This document shows, in pieces, positions 1 through 8,700 of a stretch of 64,000 bases of DNA (its first letter is position 1; the number at the start of each line of letters is the position of its first letter). Source of the stretch: Mycobacterium pinniadriaticum (GTDB lineage Bacteria; Actinomycetota; Actinomycetes; Mycobacteriales; Mycobacteriaceae); NCBI RefSeq assembly GCF_026242045.1, contig NZ_JAPJDO010000001.1:124001-188000 (forward strand), given 5' to 3'. Both the position numbers and the translations under genes were made by a program. Below the pieces are notes generated by a model that was not told where the DNA came from, searched no databases, and saw only the letters and a program-made list of their open reading frames with translations.

Positions 1-476
1 CCGAGATCGTGGCGTCGGTGTCCTCGGCGTCGGCGGGCCCGGGGACCCGGGCCAACATCGACGAGTTCACCAAGACGACCAGTGCGGGCGTCGAGGTGAT
101 CGGCGGTGCCAAGCGAGGCAAGGCGATCATCATCCTGAACCCGGCCGATCCGCCGATGATCATGCGCGACACCATCTTCTGCGCGATTCCCGAGGACGCC
201 GACCGGGACGCCATCACCGCGTCGATCAAGGATGTGGTGGCGCAGGTGCAGACCTACGTGCCCGGCTACCGGTTGCTCAACGAGCCGCAGTTCGACGAAC
301 CGTCGGTGGTGAACGGCGGCAACTTCGTCGTGACCACATTCGTGGAAGTGGAGGGTGCCGGGGACTACCTGCCGCCCTACGCTGGAAATCTGGACATCAT
401 GACCGCGGCGGCCACCAAGGTCGGCGAGGAGATCGCCAAGGAGCGGGCCTCTGCGGGAACGGGAGCACAAGCATGA
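1..476 (+). CDS. hsaG: Acylating acetaldehyde/propanal dehydrogenase, C-terminal part (HsaG)
   Basis: This is the 3' part of a gene that begins before the window; the frame is open from base 3 and about 158 residues remain. They match the C-terminal half of the CoA-acylating aldehyde dehydrogenases that partner a pyruvate aldolase, including the stretch [15 protein letters not shown] near residue 46 of the visible part. In steroid-degrading actinobacteria HsaG takes the propanal released by HsaF and oxidises it with NAD and CoA to propionyl-CoA, with substrate channelling inside the HsaF-HsaG complex. The stop overlaps the hsaF start (ATGA), so the two are translationally coupled. The catalytic Cys would lie upstream of the window and cannot be checked. 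Confidence 0.9.
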   Translation, partial: EIVASVSSASAGPGTRANIDEFTKTTSAGVEVIGGAKRGKAIIILNPADPPMIMRDTIFCAIPEDADRDAITASIKDVVAQVQTYVPGYRLLNEPQFDEPSVVNGGNFVVTTFVEVEGAGDYLPPYAGNLDIMTAAATKVGEEIAKERASAGTGAQA

Positions 477-1528
477 GCACCGACGACATTTATTTCAACC
501 CGATGTGGGACGTCCGGATGACGGACACGTCGCTGCGCGACGGCAGCCACCACAAGCGCCACCAGTTCACCAAGGACGAGGTCGGTGCGATCGTCGCCGC
601 CCTCGATGCCGCGGGTGTGCCGGTCATCGAGGTGACCCACGGCGACGGCCTGGGCGGGTCGAGCTTCAACTACGGGTTCTCCAAGACCCCGGAGCAGGAG
701 CTGATCAAGCTGGCCGCCGAGACGGCCAAGGAATCCAAGATCGCCTTCCTGATGCTGCCCGGGGTGGGCACCAAGGAGGACATCAAGGAGGCACAGAACA
801 ACGGCGGCTCGATCTGCCGGATCGCCACCCACTGCACCGAGGCCGACGTCTCGATCCAGCACTTCGGCCTGGCCCGCGAACTCGGTCTGGAGACCGTCGG
901 GTTCCTGATGATGAGCCACACCATCCCGCCGGAGAAACTGGCCGTCCAGGCCCGGATCATGGCCGACGCCGGCTGCCAGTGCGTCTACGTCGTCGACTCC
1001 GCCGGTGCGTTGGTGCTCGAGGGAGTGGCCGACCGGGTGTCGGCGCTGGTCGCCGAGCTCGGTGACGACGCCCAGGTGGGCTTCCATGGTCACGAGAACC
1101 TGGGTCTCGGCGTGGCCAACTCGATCGAGGCCGTCCGTGCCGGCGCCAAGCAGATCGACGGGTCGTGCCGGCGCTTCGGCGCCGGAGCGGGCAATGCCCC
1201 GGTGGAGGCGCTGATCGGGGTGTTCGACAAGATCGGCGTCAAGACCGGCATCGACTTCTTCGACATCGCCGACGCCGCCGAAGAGGTCGTCGCACCGGCG
1301 ATGCCGGCCGAATGTCTGCTGGATCGCAACGCGCTGATCATGGGCTACTCGGGGGTGTACTCCAGCTTCCTCAAGCACGCCATCCGCCAGTCCGAGCGCT
1401 ACGGGGTGCCCGCGCATCAGCTGCTGCACCGGGCCGGACAGCGCAAGCTGATCGGTGGGCAGGAGGACCAGCTGATCGACATCGCGCTGGAGATCAAGCG
1501 CGAGATGGAAGCCGCGGCCTCGAAGTAG
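473..1528 (+). CDS. hsaF: 4-hydroxy-2-oxovalerate/-oxohexanoate aldolase (HsaF)
   Basis: This 351-residue class II pyruvate aldolase cleaves 4-hydroxy-2-oxohexanoate into pyruvate and propanal late in steroid ring A/B catabolism. The metal site typical of the DmpG/HsaF family is visible: R22-D23 in [10 protein letters not shown] near the N-terminus and H205-x-H207 in [10 protein letters not shown]. Length and motifs are those of a complete enzyme. Its ATG lies inside the hsaG stop (ATGA), and the two proteins form one channelling complex in characterised homologues. The usual upstream partner, hydratase hsaE, would lie left of the window. In M. tuberculosis the equivalent genes are Rv3535c-Rv3534c, which fits the synteny of the rest of the window. 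Confidence 0.95.
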   Translation: MSTDDIYFNPMWDVRMTDTSLRDGSHHKRHQFTKDEVGAIVAALDAAGVPVIEVTHGDGLGGSSFNYGFSKTPEQELIKLAAETAKESKIAFLMLPGVGTKEDIKEAQNNGGSICRIATHCTEADVSIQHFGLARELGLETVGFLMMSHTIPPEKLAVQARIMADAGCQCVYVVDSAGALVLEGVADRVSALVAELGDDAQVGFHGHENLGLGVANSIEAVRAGAKQIDGSCRRFGAGAGNAPVEALIGVFDKIGVKTGIDFFDIADAAEEVVAPAMPAECLLDRNALIMGYSGVYSSFLKHAIRQSERYGVPAHQLLHRAGQRKLIGGQEDQLIDIALEIKREMEAAASK

Positions 1529-1558
1529 CGTGTCACCGCCCCCGGGCACGATGGAGGC

Positions 1559-3646
1559 GTGACTACGCGAGCCGACGCACAGACGATCCTCGAGCAGCTG
1601 GCCGGGCCGACGGCCCGACTCCGCGACGATCAGTGGACGGCGATCGAAGCTCTGGTGGTGCGGCGGCGACAGGCGCTCGTCGTCCAGCGCACCGGATGGG
1701 GCAAGTCTGCGGTGTACTTCATCGCCGCCAAGCTGCTGCGCGAGCTGGGCAATGGTGCCACAGTCATCGTGTCGCCTCTGCTGGCGTTGATGCGCAACCA
1801 GGTTGCCGCCGCGCAGCGCGCGGGCGTTCGCGCGGCCACCATCAACTCCGGCAATGTCACCGAGTGGGACGAGATCCACCAGCGAATCATCAGCGGTGAC
1901 CTTGATGTCCTGCTGGTCAGCCCGGAACGGTTGAACAACCCGGAGTTTCGCGACACCGTCTTGCCGGCACTTGCCGCCGACGCCGGGCTGGTGGTGGTCG
2001 ACGAGGCCCACTGCGTCTCGGACTGGGGCCACGACTTCCGGCCCGACTATCGGCGCATCCGAACGTTGATCGCCGAACTCGGCTCGGACGTACCGGTTTT
2101 GGCGACCACCGCCACCGCCAACGATCGTGTCGTCAACGACGTCGCGGCCCAGCTCGGTGTCGGTGGCCGGGACACGCTGGTGTTGCGCGGTGGGCTCGAC
2201 CGTGAGTCGTTGAGGTTGTCGGTGGTCCAGGCTGGCGGCGGTGCTCAGCGCACGGCCTGGCTTGCCGAGCACCTGGCTTCGCTGCCGGGTTCCGGAATCG
2301 TCTACACGCTGACCGTCGGCCAGGCGCACGATGTGGCGGCGCTGCTGCGCGAGCGTGGGTATGAGGTAGCCGCGTATACGGGTTCGACGGAAACCGCTGA
2401 GCGGGAACAACTCGAGGCGGACCTGCTGAGCAACCGGGTCAAGGCGCTGATCGCCACCTCGGCGCTGGGGATGGGTTTCGACAAACCGGATCTGGGATTC
2501 GTCGTGCACCTCGGCGCGCCCTCGTCGCCGATCGCGTACTACCAACAGGTCGGTCGCGCGGGCCGCGCGACGGACAGCGCCGAGGTGGTGCTGTTGCCCG
2601 GTCGTGAGGATCAGGATGTCTGGCGCTACTTCGCGTCGGTGGCGTTTCCGTCGGAGTCCATGGTGCGCAGCGTGATTCGTGAACTTGAGTCCGACCGTCC
2701 GCTGTCGACACCCGCCTTGGAGCCGCTGGTGGATCTGGGCCGGACCCGGCTGGAGATGGTGCTGAAGGTGCTCGACGTCGACGGTGCGGTGCGGCGGGTC
2801 AAAGGCGGCTGGCTTGCCACCGGCCAACCGTGGGATTACGACGAGGCCCGCTACCGCCAGCTCGACGAGGCTCGCCGTCGAGAACAGCAGGCGATGCTGG
2901 ACTATCAGAGCACCAACGAGTGCCGAATGGCGTTCCTGCGCAGGCAGCTCGACGATCCCGATCTGAGCGACGGCGAACGATGCGGTCGGTGCGACAACTG
3001 CGCCGGTGCTCGCTTCGGGGCCGCGGTGAACGATGATGCGGTGGCGCTCGTCCAGGAGCGCCTGATGCGGTCCGGCATCGAGATCACCCCGCGCAAGCAG
3101 TGGCCGTCGGGGCTGGGGAAGTTGGGCGTAAGCCTCAGCGGTCGCATCGGCGACGGCCCCGAGCCGGGCCGGGCGGTCGGTCGGCTGACCGACCTGGGCT
3201 GGGGGCCGCGCTTGCGACGCTTGCTGGACGAACCGGACGGTGAGGTGCCGGCGGATGTGGTGCAGGCGGCCGTCAAGGTGCTTGCCGCCTGGGGTTGGCA
3301 GACCCGTCCGACCGCGGTGCTGGCGCTGGACTCGGATACGCATCCGATCCTGATCGCGTCCCTGGCTCGTAAACTGGCCCGGCTGGGCAGGTTGACCGAC
3401 CTGGGCGTGCTGCGGTATGCGGTGGGGCACCGGCCTGTCAGCGCGGCCAACTCCGCCTATCGGGTCGCCGCCCTCAACGGGGCTTGGTCGGCGTTGGATC
3501 CGGCAGCCGTTGCGGCGGTGGGTGGACCGCTGCTGCTCGTCGACGATGTCACCGATACCGGGTGGACGCTGACGATGGCCGCACGGGTGGTCAGGGCGTC
3601 CGGCGCTCCCGCGGTGCTGCCGCTGGTGCTCGCGGCCACCAGTTGA
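1559..3646 (+). CDS. recQ: RecQ-family DNA helicase with C-terminal phosphoribosyltransferase-like domain
   Basis: A 695-residue ATP-dependent 3'-5' DNA helicase. Walker A is T45-GWGKS with K49; the Walker B box is DEAH at D148. Motif VI lies in the stretch with QVGRAGR. RecQ zinc-binding cysteines are C455, C475, C478 and C481 (CGRCDNC). The last ~200 residues are not an HRDC domain: they hold [15 protein letters not shown] (D662-D663), the PRPP-binding signature of type I phosphoribosyltransferases, as in ComF-like proteins. The GTG start has a GGAGG only one base upstream, a poor distance, but no better in-frame start is near. The gene follows hsaF by 30 bp on the same strand but has no evident steroid role. 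Confidence 0.9.
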   Translation: MTTRADAQTILEQLAGPTARLRDDQWTAIEALVVRRRQALVVQRTGWGKSAVYFIAAKLLRELGNGATVIVSPLLALMRNQVAAAQRAGVRAATINSGNVTEWDEIHQRIISGDLDVLLVSPERLNNPEFRDTVLPALAADAGLVVVDEAHCVSDWGHDFRPDYRRIRTLIAELGSDVPVLATTATANDRVVNDVAAQLGVGGRDTLVLRGGLDRESLRLSVVQAGGGAQRTAWLAEHLASLPGSGIVYTLTVGQAHDVAALLRERGYEVAAYTGSTETAEREQLEADLLSNRVKALIATSALGMGFDKPDLGFVVHLGAPSSPIAYYQQVGRAGRATDSAEVVLLPGREDQDVWRYFASVAFPSESMVRSVIRELESDRPLSTPALEPLVDLGRTRLEMVLKVLDVDGAVRRVKGGWLATGQPWDYDEARYRQLDEARRREQQAMLDYQSTNECRMAFLRRQLDDPDLSDGERCGRCDNCAGARFGAAVNDDAVALVQERLMRSGIEITPRKQWPSGLGKLGVSLSGRIGDGPEPGRAVGRLTDLGWGPRLRRLLDEPDGEVPADVVQAAVKVLAAWGWQTRPTAVLALDSDTHPILIASLARKLARLGRLTDLGVLRYAVGHRPVSAANSAYRVAALNGAWSALDPAAVAAVGGPLLLVDDVTDTGWTLTMAARVVRASGAPAVLPLVLAATS

Positions 3647-3865
3647 CGTCGGGTAGCACCGGTGCAGGGACGCGCGACGCTTCTTTCAATGCCACCGATT
3701 CGGTCGCCCGGTGTAACGTCGTGAGATTTCGGTCTGCGCGAGGTCAGGTTGGCGCGGTTGCAGGAGCATGGCCGGGATTTCAAGCGGGCATTCGCACTGT
3801 GCTGATCCTGCGTGACAGCAACTGAGAGGCGCTTCTGGCCTTCTGTGGTCGAAGCAGCGGACAGT

Positions 3866-4861
3866 TCAGCGCGTGACGGCGTAGGTCTGTCGATACTTCT
3901 GGGGGGATATCCCGACCGACCGGAGGAAGTGGTAGCGCAATGAGGCATACGAGCCGAATCCGGCTTGGGTGGCGATCTGTTCCATCGGCAGGGTGGTGGT
4001 CTCGAGCAGTCGCCGAGATCGGTCAACGCGGATGGTGGTGAGCATCCCCATCGGCGTAGTGCCGAAGTGTTCGCGGAACTGGCGGTTGAGGGAACGCACG
4101 CTGATGGCTGCGTGGTCGGCGATGGCCTGCAGGTCCAGCGCCATCAGCGAGTTCTCGCGCATCCAGTCGACAGTGCGTTGCAGCGGCGGATATTCGGTGT
4201 CGGCTGAGCCGGGATTCTCCATGTACTGTGCCTGACCACCGTCGCGCCAGGCCGATACGACCACTCGGCGCGCGGTACGTCTGGCCAACTCGGGCCCGCA
4301 ATTTTGACGAATCACGTGTAAGCACAGGTCGATTCCCGACGACACTCCGGCTGAGGTCAGGACCGGGCCTTCGTCGATGAACAGTAGCCGGGGGTCGATG
4401 TCCACGCGGGGATAGCGGCGTGCAAACTCGCCCGCGAACTGCCAGTGCGTGGTGGCTCGGCGGCCGTCGAGCAGGCCGGCCGCGGCCAGCGTGAATGCGC
4501 CCACGCAGAAGGAGGCCACCCGCGCTCCCCTGCCGGCGATGTCGGAGAGCGTCGAAAGCACCTGCGGTTGCGGGCTTTCGAGGAAGTTGCCGGTACCCGG
4601 AACGATCACCAGGTCGGCATCATCGAGACCATCCAATCCGAATGGTGTTCGGATGTTCACCATGCCGAAGTCGGCGGCGGTGTTCACCGACGAGCGCCGA
4701 CCGCAGAGCCGGACCTCGAACGGCGACGTCCGCCGCCCGGCACTGCCCCAATCGACATCGGTCGATTCGGCTGCGGCGATGTTGGCCATCCCGAATATCT
4801 GCCCGGGAATCATCAGCTCGTAGCCGACCACGTCGTCGATCGCCAACACCCCGATGATCAT
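3866..4861 (-). CDS. GlxA-type AraC-family transcriptional regulator with DJ-1/PfpI domain
   Basis: A 331-residue regulator. Residues ~1-190 form a DJ-1/PfpI (class I glutamine amidotransferase-like) domain with the nucleophile-elbow stretch ASFCVGAFTLA. Residues ~225-325 form an AraC-type double helix-turn-helix with ISVRSLNRQFREHFGTTP and the second helix region QIATQAGFGSYASLRYHF. Such proteins typically sense a small metabolite and act on a divergent operon. Here the neighbour is the HD-hydrolase/beta-lactamase-fold pair, 95 bp away, with a perfect inverted repeat between them. A TAAAAT hexamer ends about 8 bp upstream of the ATG, suggesting a leaderless transcript. Effector unknown. Confidence 0.88.
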   Translation of the reverse strand: MIIGVLAIDDVVGYELMIPGQIFGMANIAAAESTDVDWGSAGRRTSPFEVRLCGRRSSVNTAADFGMVNIRTPFGLDGLDDADLVIVPGTGNFLESPQPQVLSTLSDIAGRGARVASFCVGAFTLAAAGLLDGRRATTHWQFAGEFARRYPRVDIDPRLLFIDEGPVLTSAGVSSGIDLCLHVIRQNCGPELARRTARRVVVSAWRDGGQAQYMENPGSADTEYPPLQRTVDWMRENSLMALDLQAIADHAAISVRSLNRQFREHFGTTPMGMLTTIRVDRSRRLLETTTLPMEQIATQAGFGSYASLRYHFLRSVGISPQKYRQTYAVTR

Positions 4862-4898
4862 GTGGCTAGATTTTAGCAGTATTAGTCCATCTAGCCAC
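4862..4898. promoter_or_regulatory. Perfect 9-bp inverted repeat, candidate GlxA-regulator operator
   Basis: GTGGCTAGA at 4862-4870 is repeated inverted as TCTAGCCAC at 4890-4898, with 19 bp between. It touches the start codon of the leftward regulator and overlaps its likely -10 (TAAAAT on the minus strand, 4870-4875), while lying 58 bp upstream of the rightward HD gene. The position suits autorepression and control of the divergent operon. That the regulator binds here is inferred. Confidence 0.5.
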
Positions 4899-4956
4899 TG
4901 GTGCAGATCCAGCGGATCCGGCACTGTCAGGTCAGACCACGACCGAAGGAACAACC

Positions 4957-5649
4957 GTGCCCCACCTGCTGGATCATGAACTCGCCTTGCCGGACCCGGA
5001 CATCTGTTCTGCAGCAAAGGACTTCGTCTACGACGTGTCACCCGAATTCGTTGCGCACCATTGCGTCCGCAGCTACCTGTTCGCCCGGCACCTCGCCGGC
5101 GCGCAGCGGCTGTCCCCAGGCGCCGATTACGACGACGAACTGCTGTTCCTGAGCTGCATGCTGCACGATCTAGGTGCCACCGAGCATGGCAACGGCGACC
5201 AGCGGTTCGAGGTCGACGGCGCCGACGCAGCCGCGGCCTTCTTGCGGTCGCGCGGGGTGGCCGAATCCCGTGTCGATACCGTGTGGCAGGCGGTCGCATT
5301 GCACACCAGCGTCGGTCTGGCCCACCGATTCGGTCCCATCCCAGCGATATCCCAGATGGGCATCTCGGCAGACGTCATCGGACATCAACGCGATCTTCTG
5401 CGGCCGGGATTCGCCGATCGGGTCCACGCCTCCTGGCCCCGCCACGACCTCGGCTACGCGCTGGCCGCGGTCATCGCCCGACAGGTCGAGGTCAATCCGA
5501 TGAAGGGTCCGCCGCTGACCTTCCCGCACCACCTGTACCACCTGCACCATGCCCCAGCGACAACCCTGACCTGGTTCGATCTCGTGGACCATGCGGGGTG
5601 GAACGATCAACCCCAAGCCCAGATCGAACCAGGCGGTCACCGCCCATGA
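4957..5649 (+). CDS. HD-domain hydrolase, cyanamide-hydratase-like
   Basis: A 230-residue protein of the HD superfamily of metal-dependent hydrolases. The pattern is H34/H35 (FVAHHCVRSY), the H70-D71 doublet in CMLHDLGATEH, and later RFEVDGADAAAAFL and ALHTSVGLAHRFGPI. This arrangement resembles the cyanamide hydratase (Ddi2-like) subgroup more than nucleotide phosphohydrolases, but the substrate is not known. The GTG start has AAGGA 7 bp upstream. The next gene starts inside its stop codon (ATGA), so the pair is an operon, divergent from a GlxA-type regulator. GlxA-type regulators are sometimes near nitrile or isonitrile genes, so nitrile-type chemistry is a guess only. Confidence 0.75.
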   Translation: MPHLLDHELALPDPDICSAAKDFVYDVSPEFVAHHCVRSYLFARHLAGAQRLSPGADYDDELLFLSCMLHDLGATEHGNGDQRFEVDGADAAAAFLRSRGVAESRVDTVWQAVALHTSVGLAHRFGPIPAISQMGISADVIGHQRDLLRPGFADRVHASWPRHDLGYALAAVIARQVEVNPMKGPPLTFPHHLYHLHHAPATTLTWFDLVDHAGWNDQPQAQIEPGGHRP

Positions 5650-6368
5650 GCACCACTGCGGTGCAGACCATTTCTGTGCTGGGGCGCGGCAACGTCAACG
5701 CCTTCGTCCTGACCGGCGACCGGGCGGTACTGGTCGACGCCGGCGTCCCCGGCTCCGGACCGAAAATCATGGCCGCACTGGCCGATTACGGCCTGGGACC
5801 GGCCGAGGTCTCGGCCATCGTCGTCACCCATGGACACATCGATCATTTCGGTTCCGCGGCGTACCTCCGCCAGGAACTCGACGCCCCGATCCTGGCGCAC
5901 CGTGACGATGTGCGCGCGTATGTCTCCGGCCGCAGCCTCGCGGACACGCTCCGACCGACGGGATTGTTCGGGCGGCTATTCGCCAAGCTGCCGCCCATCC
6001 ACGAATCCACCCAACCGTTTACGCCCGACATCATCCTGGACGGCCCAATGTCGTTGCGCAGCTTTGGTGTCGCCGCGCAGATTCTGGTCACGCCGGGCCA
6101 CACCCCGGGTTCGCTATCGGTCCTGACCGCTGGGGGCGAGCTGATCGCCGCGGACATGATCGCAGGCTCCTTCCTGGGCACGATCACCAGGCGACCGGCC
6201 AACCCGCCGTTTCATCATGATCGCCTTCTGAACCTCGCCAGCCTCGAAGCGGCCCTGGCCCACGACCCCGTCGCGGTCTACGTCGGGCACGGCGGACCGC
6301 TGGCGCCTGACCGAGTGCGACGCTGGGCCACCAGGGAACGCCGCAGGCTCGGTCCCCACCGTCGTTGA
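5646..6368 (+). CDS. Metallo-beta-lactamase-fold hydrolase
   Basis: A 240-residue MBL-fold protein. The zinc-binding motif is T61-HGHIDH (H62, H64, D66, H67), followed by H152 in PGHTPGS, D170 in IAADMIAG and a final His in YVGHGGP, so the binuclear metal site is complete. No signal peptide is seen, so it is probably cytoplasmic; glyoxalase II-like or lactonase-type thioester/ester hydrolysis is possible but cannot be decided. Translationally coupled to the HD protein by an ATGA overlap. A strong GC hairpin lies 43 bp after the stop. Confidence 0.85.
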   Translation: MSTTAVQTISVLGRGNVNAFVLTGDRAVLVDAGVPGSGPKIMAALADYGLGPAEVSAIVVTHGHIDHFGSAAYLRQELDAPILAHRDDVRAYVSGRSLADTLRPTGLFGRLFAKLPPIHESTQPFTPDIILDGPMSLRSFGVAAQILVTPGHTPGSLSVLTAGGELIAADMIAGSFLGTITRRPANPPFHHDRLLNLASLEAALAHDPVAVYVGHGGPLAPDRVRRWATRERRRLGPHRR

Positions 6369-6410
6369 ACAACGAACGTCGCAACCGGACCGACATCGAC
6401 CAAGAGAAGT

Positions 6411-6436
6411 CCGCCCCGGTACCACAACCGGGGCGG
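6411..6436 (+). terminator. GC-rich hairpin after the MBL gene
   Basis: CCGCCCCGGT (6411-6420) pairs perfectly with ACCGGGGCGG (6427-6436) around a six-base loop. There is no strong T tract, as is common for mycobacterial terminators. It sits between the convergent MBL and IclR genes and could serve both. Confidence 0.65.
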
Positions 6437-6538
6437 CTATTCACCTGTCTCCTTGACAAGAACCTCCTACTGCAATGGCGCTGATTGGGGCGCACCGAAG
6501 TTGAGGCGTCGCCACCAGTCGTCATCGGCGAGCTGTAG

Positions 6539-7444
6539 TCACCACTGCGGTTTGGTGCCGCCTAGCTGCGCGGTCAGCGTGTCGGCGGTAGCGATCAAGC
6601 TACGCGCGTGCTTGGCGATCTCGGAGTCGGTAAGTGCCCGTCCGATCTGAAGCGACGCCACCATCGCCTGCCGGTGGTGGTGGTCGTAGACCGGGGCGGA
6701 GATGACGCTGACGTCGTGGCGCTGGCGGGCCCCCTCGGCCTCGCTGCGCAGGTAGACCCGTTCGCCGATGTCGGAGATCAACTCGCCCAGCAGCGCGCGC
6801 AGTTCGTCCGGCAGGGTGCTCGACATGCCCGCCATCAGTGAGTAGAGCCGCCGGCCGGCGGGGGTGAGCCGCTCGACGAGGTAGCCGGCCGCCCGGCATT
6901 CGGCGATGACGCGGTCCAACCGCTGCGTCTCGGTGCGCAGCGGAATGGTCGGGGACCTCTCCAGCCAGCTGCGCAGTGCCTCGTCGTCCCACAGCACGAA
7001 CATCAGACCGACCGGCGGGGCGAACGGGTAGCTCTGCCCGACGCGGACCCCGACGTCGGAGCCGGGCGGGCCGACCAGTTCCAACAGGGTGATCCGGTCG
7101 TCGACAACAGCGGACAGCGCCGCGGTGGTGTCCAAGGCCTTCGACAGACGGGTGAGTTCGGCGCGCGCCGCCGGATTGACCCGCAGCGATTCCTGCGCCA
7201 GGTGGCCCAGGGTGATCAGGCTCGGTCCGAGTCGATAGGTCTTGTCGGCGGCGTCGCGTACCAGGTAACCCGAGTCGGTCAGGGTCGTGACGATGCCCAG
7301 GCAGGTCGGCTTGGCCAGGCCCAGTCGGCGGGAGAGCTCCGAAAGCCCGAAACGATCCTGCGGGTGCTTGGCGAGAAAATCCAGAATCGCCACTACGCGC
7401 TGCGTGGGGGGAGATGATCGACCAGAAGTGGAACCGTCCGGCAT
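6539..7444 (-). CDS. IclR-family transcriptional regulator
   Basis: A 301-residue regulator with an N-terminal winged helix (residues ~14-70, including GLSELSRRLGLAKPTCLGIVT) and a C-terminal GAF-like effector domain (~85-260). IclR proteins generally sense small carboxylates or aromatic intermediates. It is divergent from the KstR-controlled DUF1214 operon, and a 9-bp inverted repeat lies 16 bp upstream of its start, between the two genes. It therefore may regulate itself and add a second layer of control to the sterol operon. I recall no equivalent at this place in M. tuberculosis. Effector unknown. Confidence 0.9.
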   Translation of the reverse strand: MPDGSTSGRSSPPTQRVVAILDFLAKHPQDRFGLSELSRRLGLAKPTCLGIVTTLTDSGYLVRDAADKTYRLGPSLITLGHLAQESLRVNPAARAELTRLSKALDTTAALSAVVDDRITLLELVGPPGSDVGVRVGQSYPFAPPVGLMFVLWDDEALRSWLERSPTIPLRTETQRLDRVIAECRAAGYLVERLTPAGRRLYSLMAGMSSTLPDELRALLGELISDIGERVYLRSEAEGARQRHDVSVISAPVYDHHHRQAMVASLQIGRALTDSEIAKHARSLIATADTLTAQLGGTKPQW

Positions 7445-7460
7445 TGCAGAATCCTACCCC

Positions 7461-7482
7461 AGTGGTCCAGATATGGACCACT
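7461..7482. promoter_or_regulatory. Inverted repeat, candidate IclR operator
   Basis: AGTGGTCCA (7461-7469) and TGGACCACT (7474-7482) are perfect inverted copies around GATA. The repeat lies 16 bp upstream of the iclR start and 18 bp from the adjacent KstR box. IclR proteins commonly bind such repeats in their own divergent promoter; binding here is inferred. Confidence 0.5.
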
Positions 7483-7500
7483 AACTCGGTTGACTGAGAC

Positions 7501-7514
7501 TAGAACGCGTTCTA
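7501..7514. promoter_or_regulatory. KstR operator (perfect palindrome)
   Basis: TAGAACGCGTTCTA matches the published KstR consensus TnnAACnnGTTnnA and is a full palindrome, the best of the six in this window. It lies 55 bp upstream of the DUF1214 start and 56 bp from the divergent iclR start. KstR is the TetR-type repressor of cholesterol catabolism, released by a steroid-CoA intermediate. A further 12-bp palindrome, CGTACCGGTACG, follows at 7531-7542. Confidence 0.85.
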
Positions 7515-7569
7515 ATCTCAGTCCGAGAAACGTACCGGTACGGTCCAATATTGAAACGTGAGGCAGTCG

Positions 7570-8697
7570 ATGTATACCCAGCCACTACTGGACGCCATTG
7601 CCGAGTCCGAACGACTGGTCTCCGAAGCTCACTTCATCGAGACCGAGGCCGACCTGCTGGAGGGGCTGCAGTATCTGGCGGGCTGCGTCGCGGCCTGCAC
7701 ACACGTCGCCTTCGACTACGACCGTGACCATCCGTTCCTGCACTCGGGCACCGGACCATTCACGAAGATGGGGCTGGACAACCCGGACACCATGTACTTC
7801 GGCACCAGGGTGGTGGCCGGCCACGAGTACGTTGTCACCGGCAAGCGCGGAACCACGACCGACGTGAGTTTCCAGCTGCTCGGTGGCGAGTACACCGACG
7901 AGGTCGTTCCGGACAGCGAAACGGCGTTCGACGACCGTAGGCTGGACATCGCCGCAGACGGTACCTTTGAATGGCGCTTCACCCCGGATACCAACGCGCA
8001 GTTGGTCATTCGCGAGGTCTATAACGACTGGTCCGCCCAGCGCGGCAGCTTCGCGATCGCCCGGACCGATACTGTCGGCACCGCGCCGCCGCCACTGACC
8101 AAGGAGCTCATCGAAAAGCGCTGGGCGACAGCGGGCAAACAGTTGGTGCAGCGAGTCAAGACCTGGCTGCAGTTCCCGAGGTGGTTCTACGACAACCTGC
8201 CGGTCAACACGCTGACCGCACCCCGGCTGACACCGGGTGGTCTGGCGACTCAGTATTCCTCGGTGGGGCATTACGACCTCGCGCCCGATCAGGCTCTTGT
8301 CATCACGTTGCCGGTCACCGACGCTCCGTATCTCGGGTTCCAGCTCGGCAGCCTCTGGTACATCTCCCTGGACTACATCAACCACCAGACCTCGCTGAAC
8401 GGCACCCAGGCGCAGGCCGATCCGGACGGGAAGATCCGTATCGTCGTCGCCGAGCAGAACCCCGGGGTGGCGAACTGGGTCGAGACGCTCGGGCACCGCA
8501 AGGGATACCTGCAGTTCCGTTGGCAGCGGGTATCCCGGGAACTGACCGAGGCCGACGGCCCCGCCCTGGAGCTCGTCAACCTCGACGCGGTGGCGGGCAA
8601 GCTGCCGTACTTCGAGCAGAACAAGATCTCTGAGGACGACTGGCGGGAGCGAATCGCGCTGCGTCAGAAACTAATTGGCAACAGGATGGTGGGATAG
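7570..8697 (+). CDS. DUF1214-domain protein of the sterol cluster (Rv3531c-like)
   Basis: A 375-residue protein with the C-terminal DUF1214 region (around DAPYLGFQLGSLWYISLDYINHQTSLN) typical of this family. No catalytic function is established for it. It heads an operon with an SDR and a sulfotransferase, the order seen in M. tuberculosis Rv3531c-Rv3529c, and has a KstR box upstream, so a role in steroid metabolism is likely. I place the start at ATG 7570 because AGG lies 6 bp before it; the in-frame GTG at 7558 has no ribosome-binding site. No signal peptide or membrane segment is seen. Confidence 0.85.
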   Translation: MYTQPLLDAIAESERLVSEAHFIETEADLLEGLQYLAGCVAACTHVAFDYDRDHPFLHSGTGPFTKMGLDNPDTMYFGTRVVAGHEYVVTGKRGTTTDVSFQLLGGEYTDEVVPDSETAFDDRRLDIAADGTFEWRFTPDTNAQLVIREVYNDWSAQRGSFAIARTDTVGTAPPPLTKELIEKRWATAGKQLVQRVKTWLQFPRWFYDNLPVNTLTAPRLTPGGLATQYSSVGHYDLAPDQALVITLPVTDAPYLGFQLGSLWYISLDYINHQTSLNGTQAQADPDGKIRIVVAEQNPGVANWVETLGHRKGYLQFRWQRVSRELTEADGPALELVNLDAVAGKLPYFEQNKISEDDWRERIALRQKLIGNRMVG

Positions 8698-8700
8698 CAC

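Noticed and set aside
377..3430. A 1,017-codon open frame on the minus strand opposite hsaG-hsaF-recQ
   Set aside because: It is Arg/His/Gln-rich with no family likeness and is a usual GC-driven shadow of three well-supported genes.
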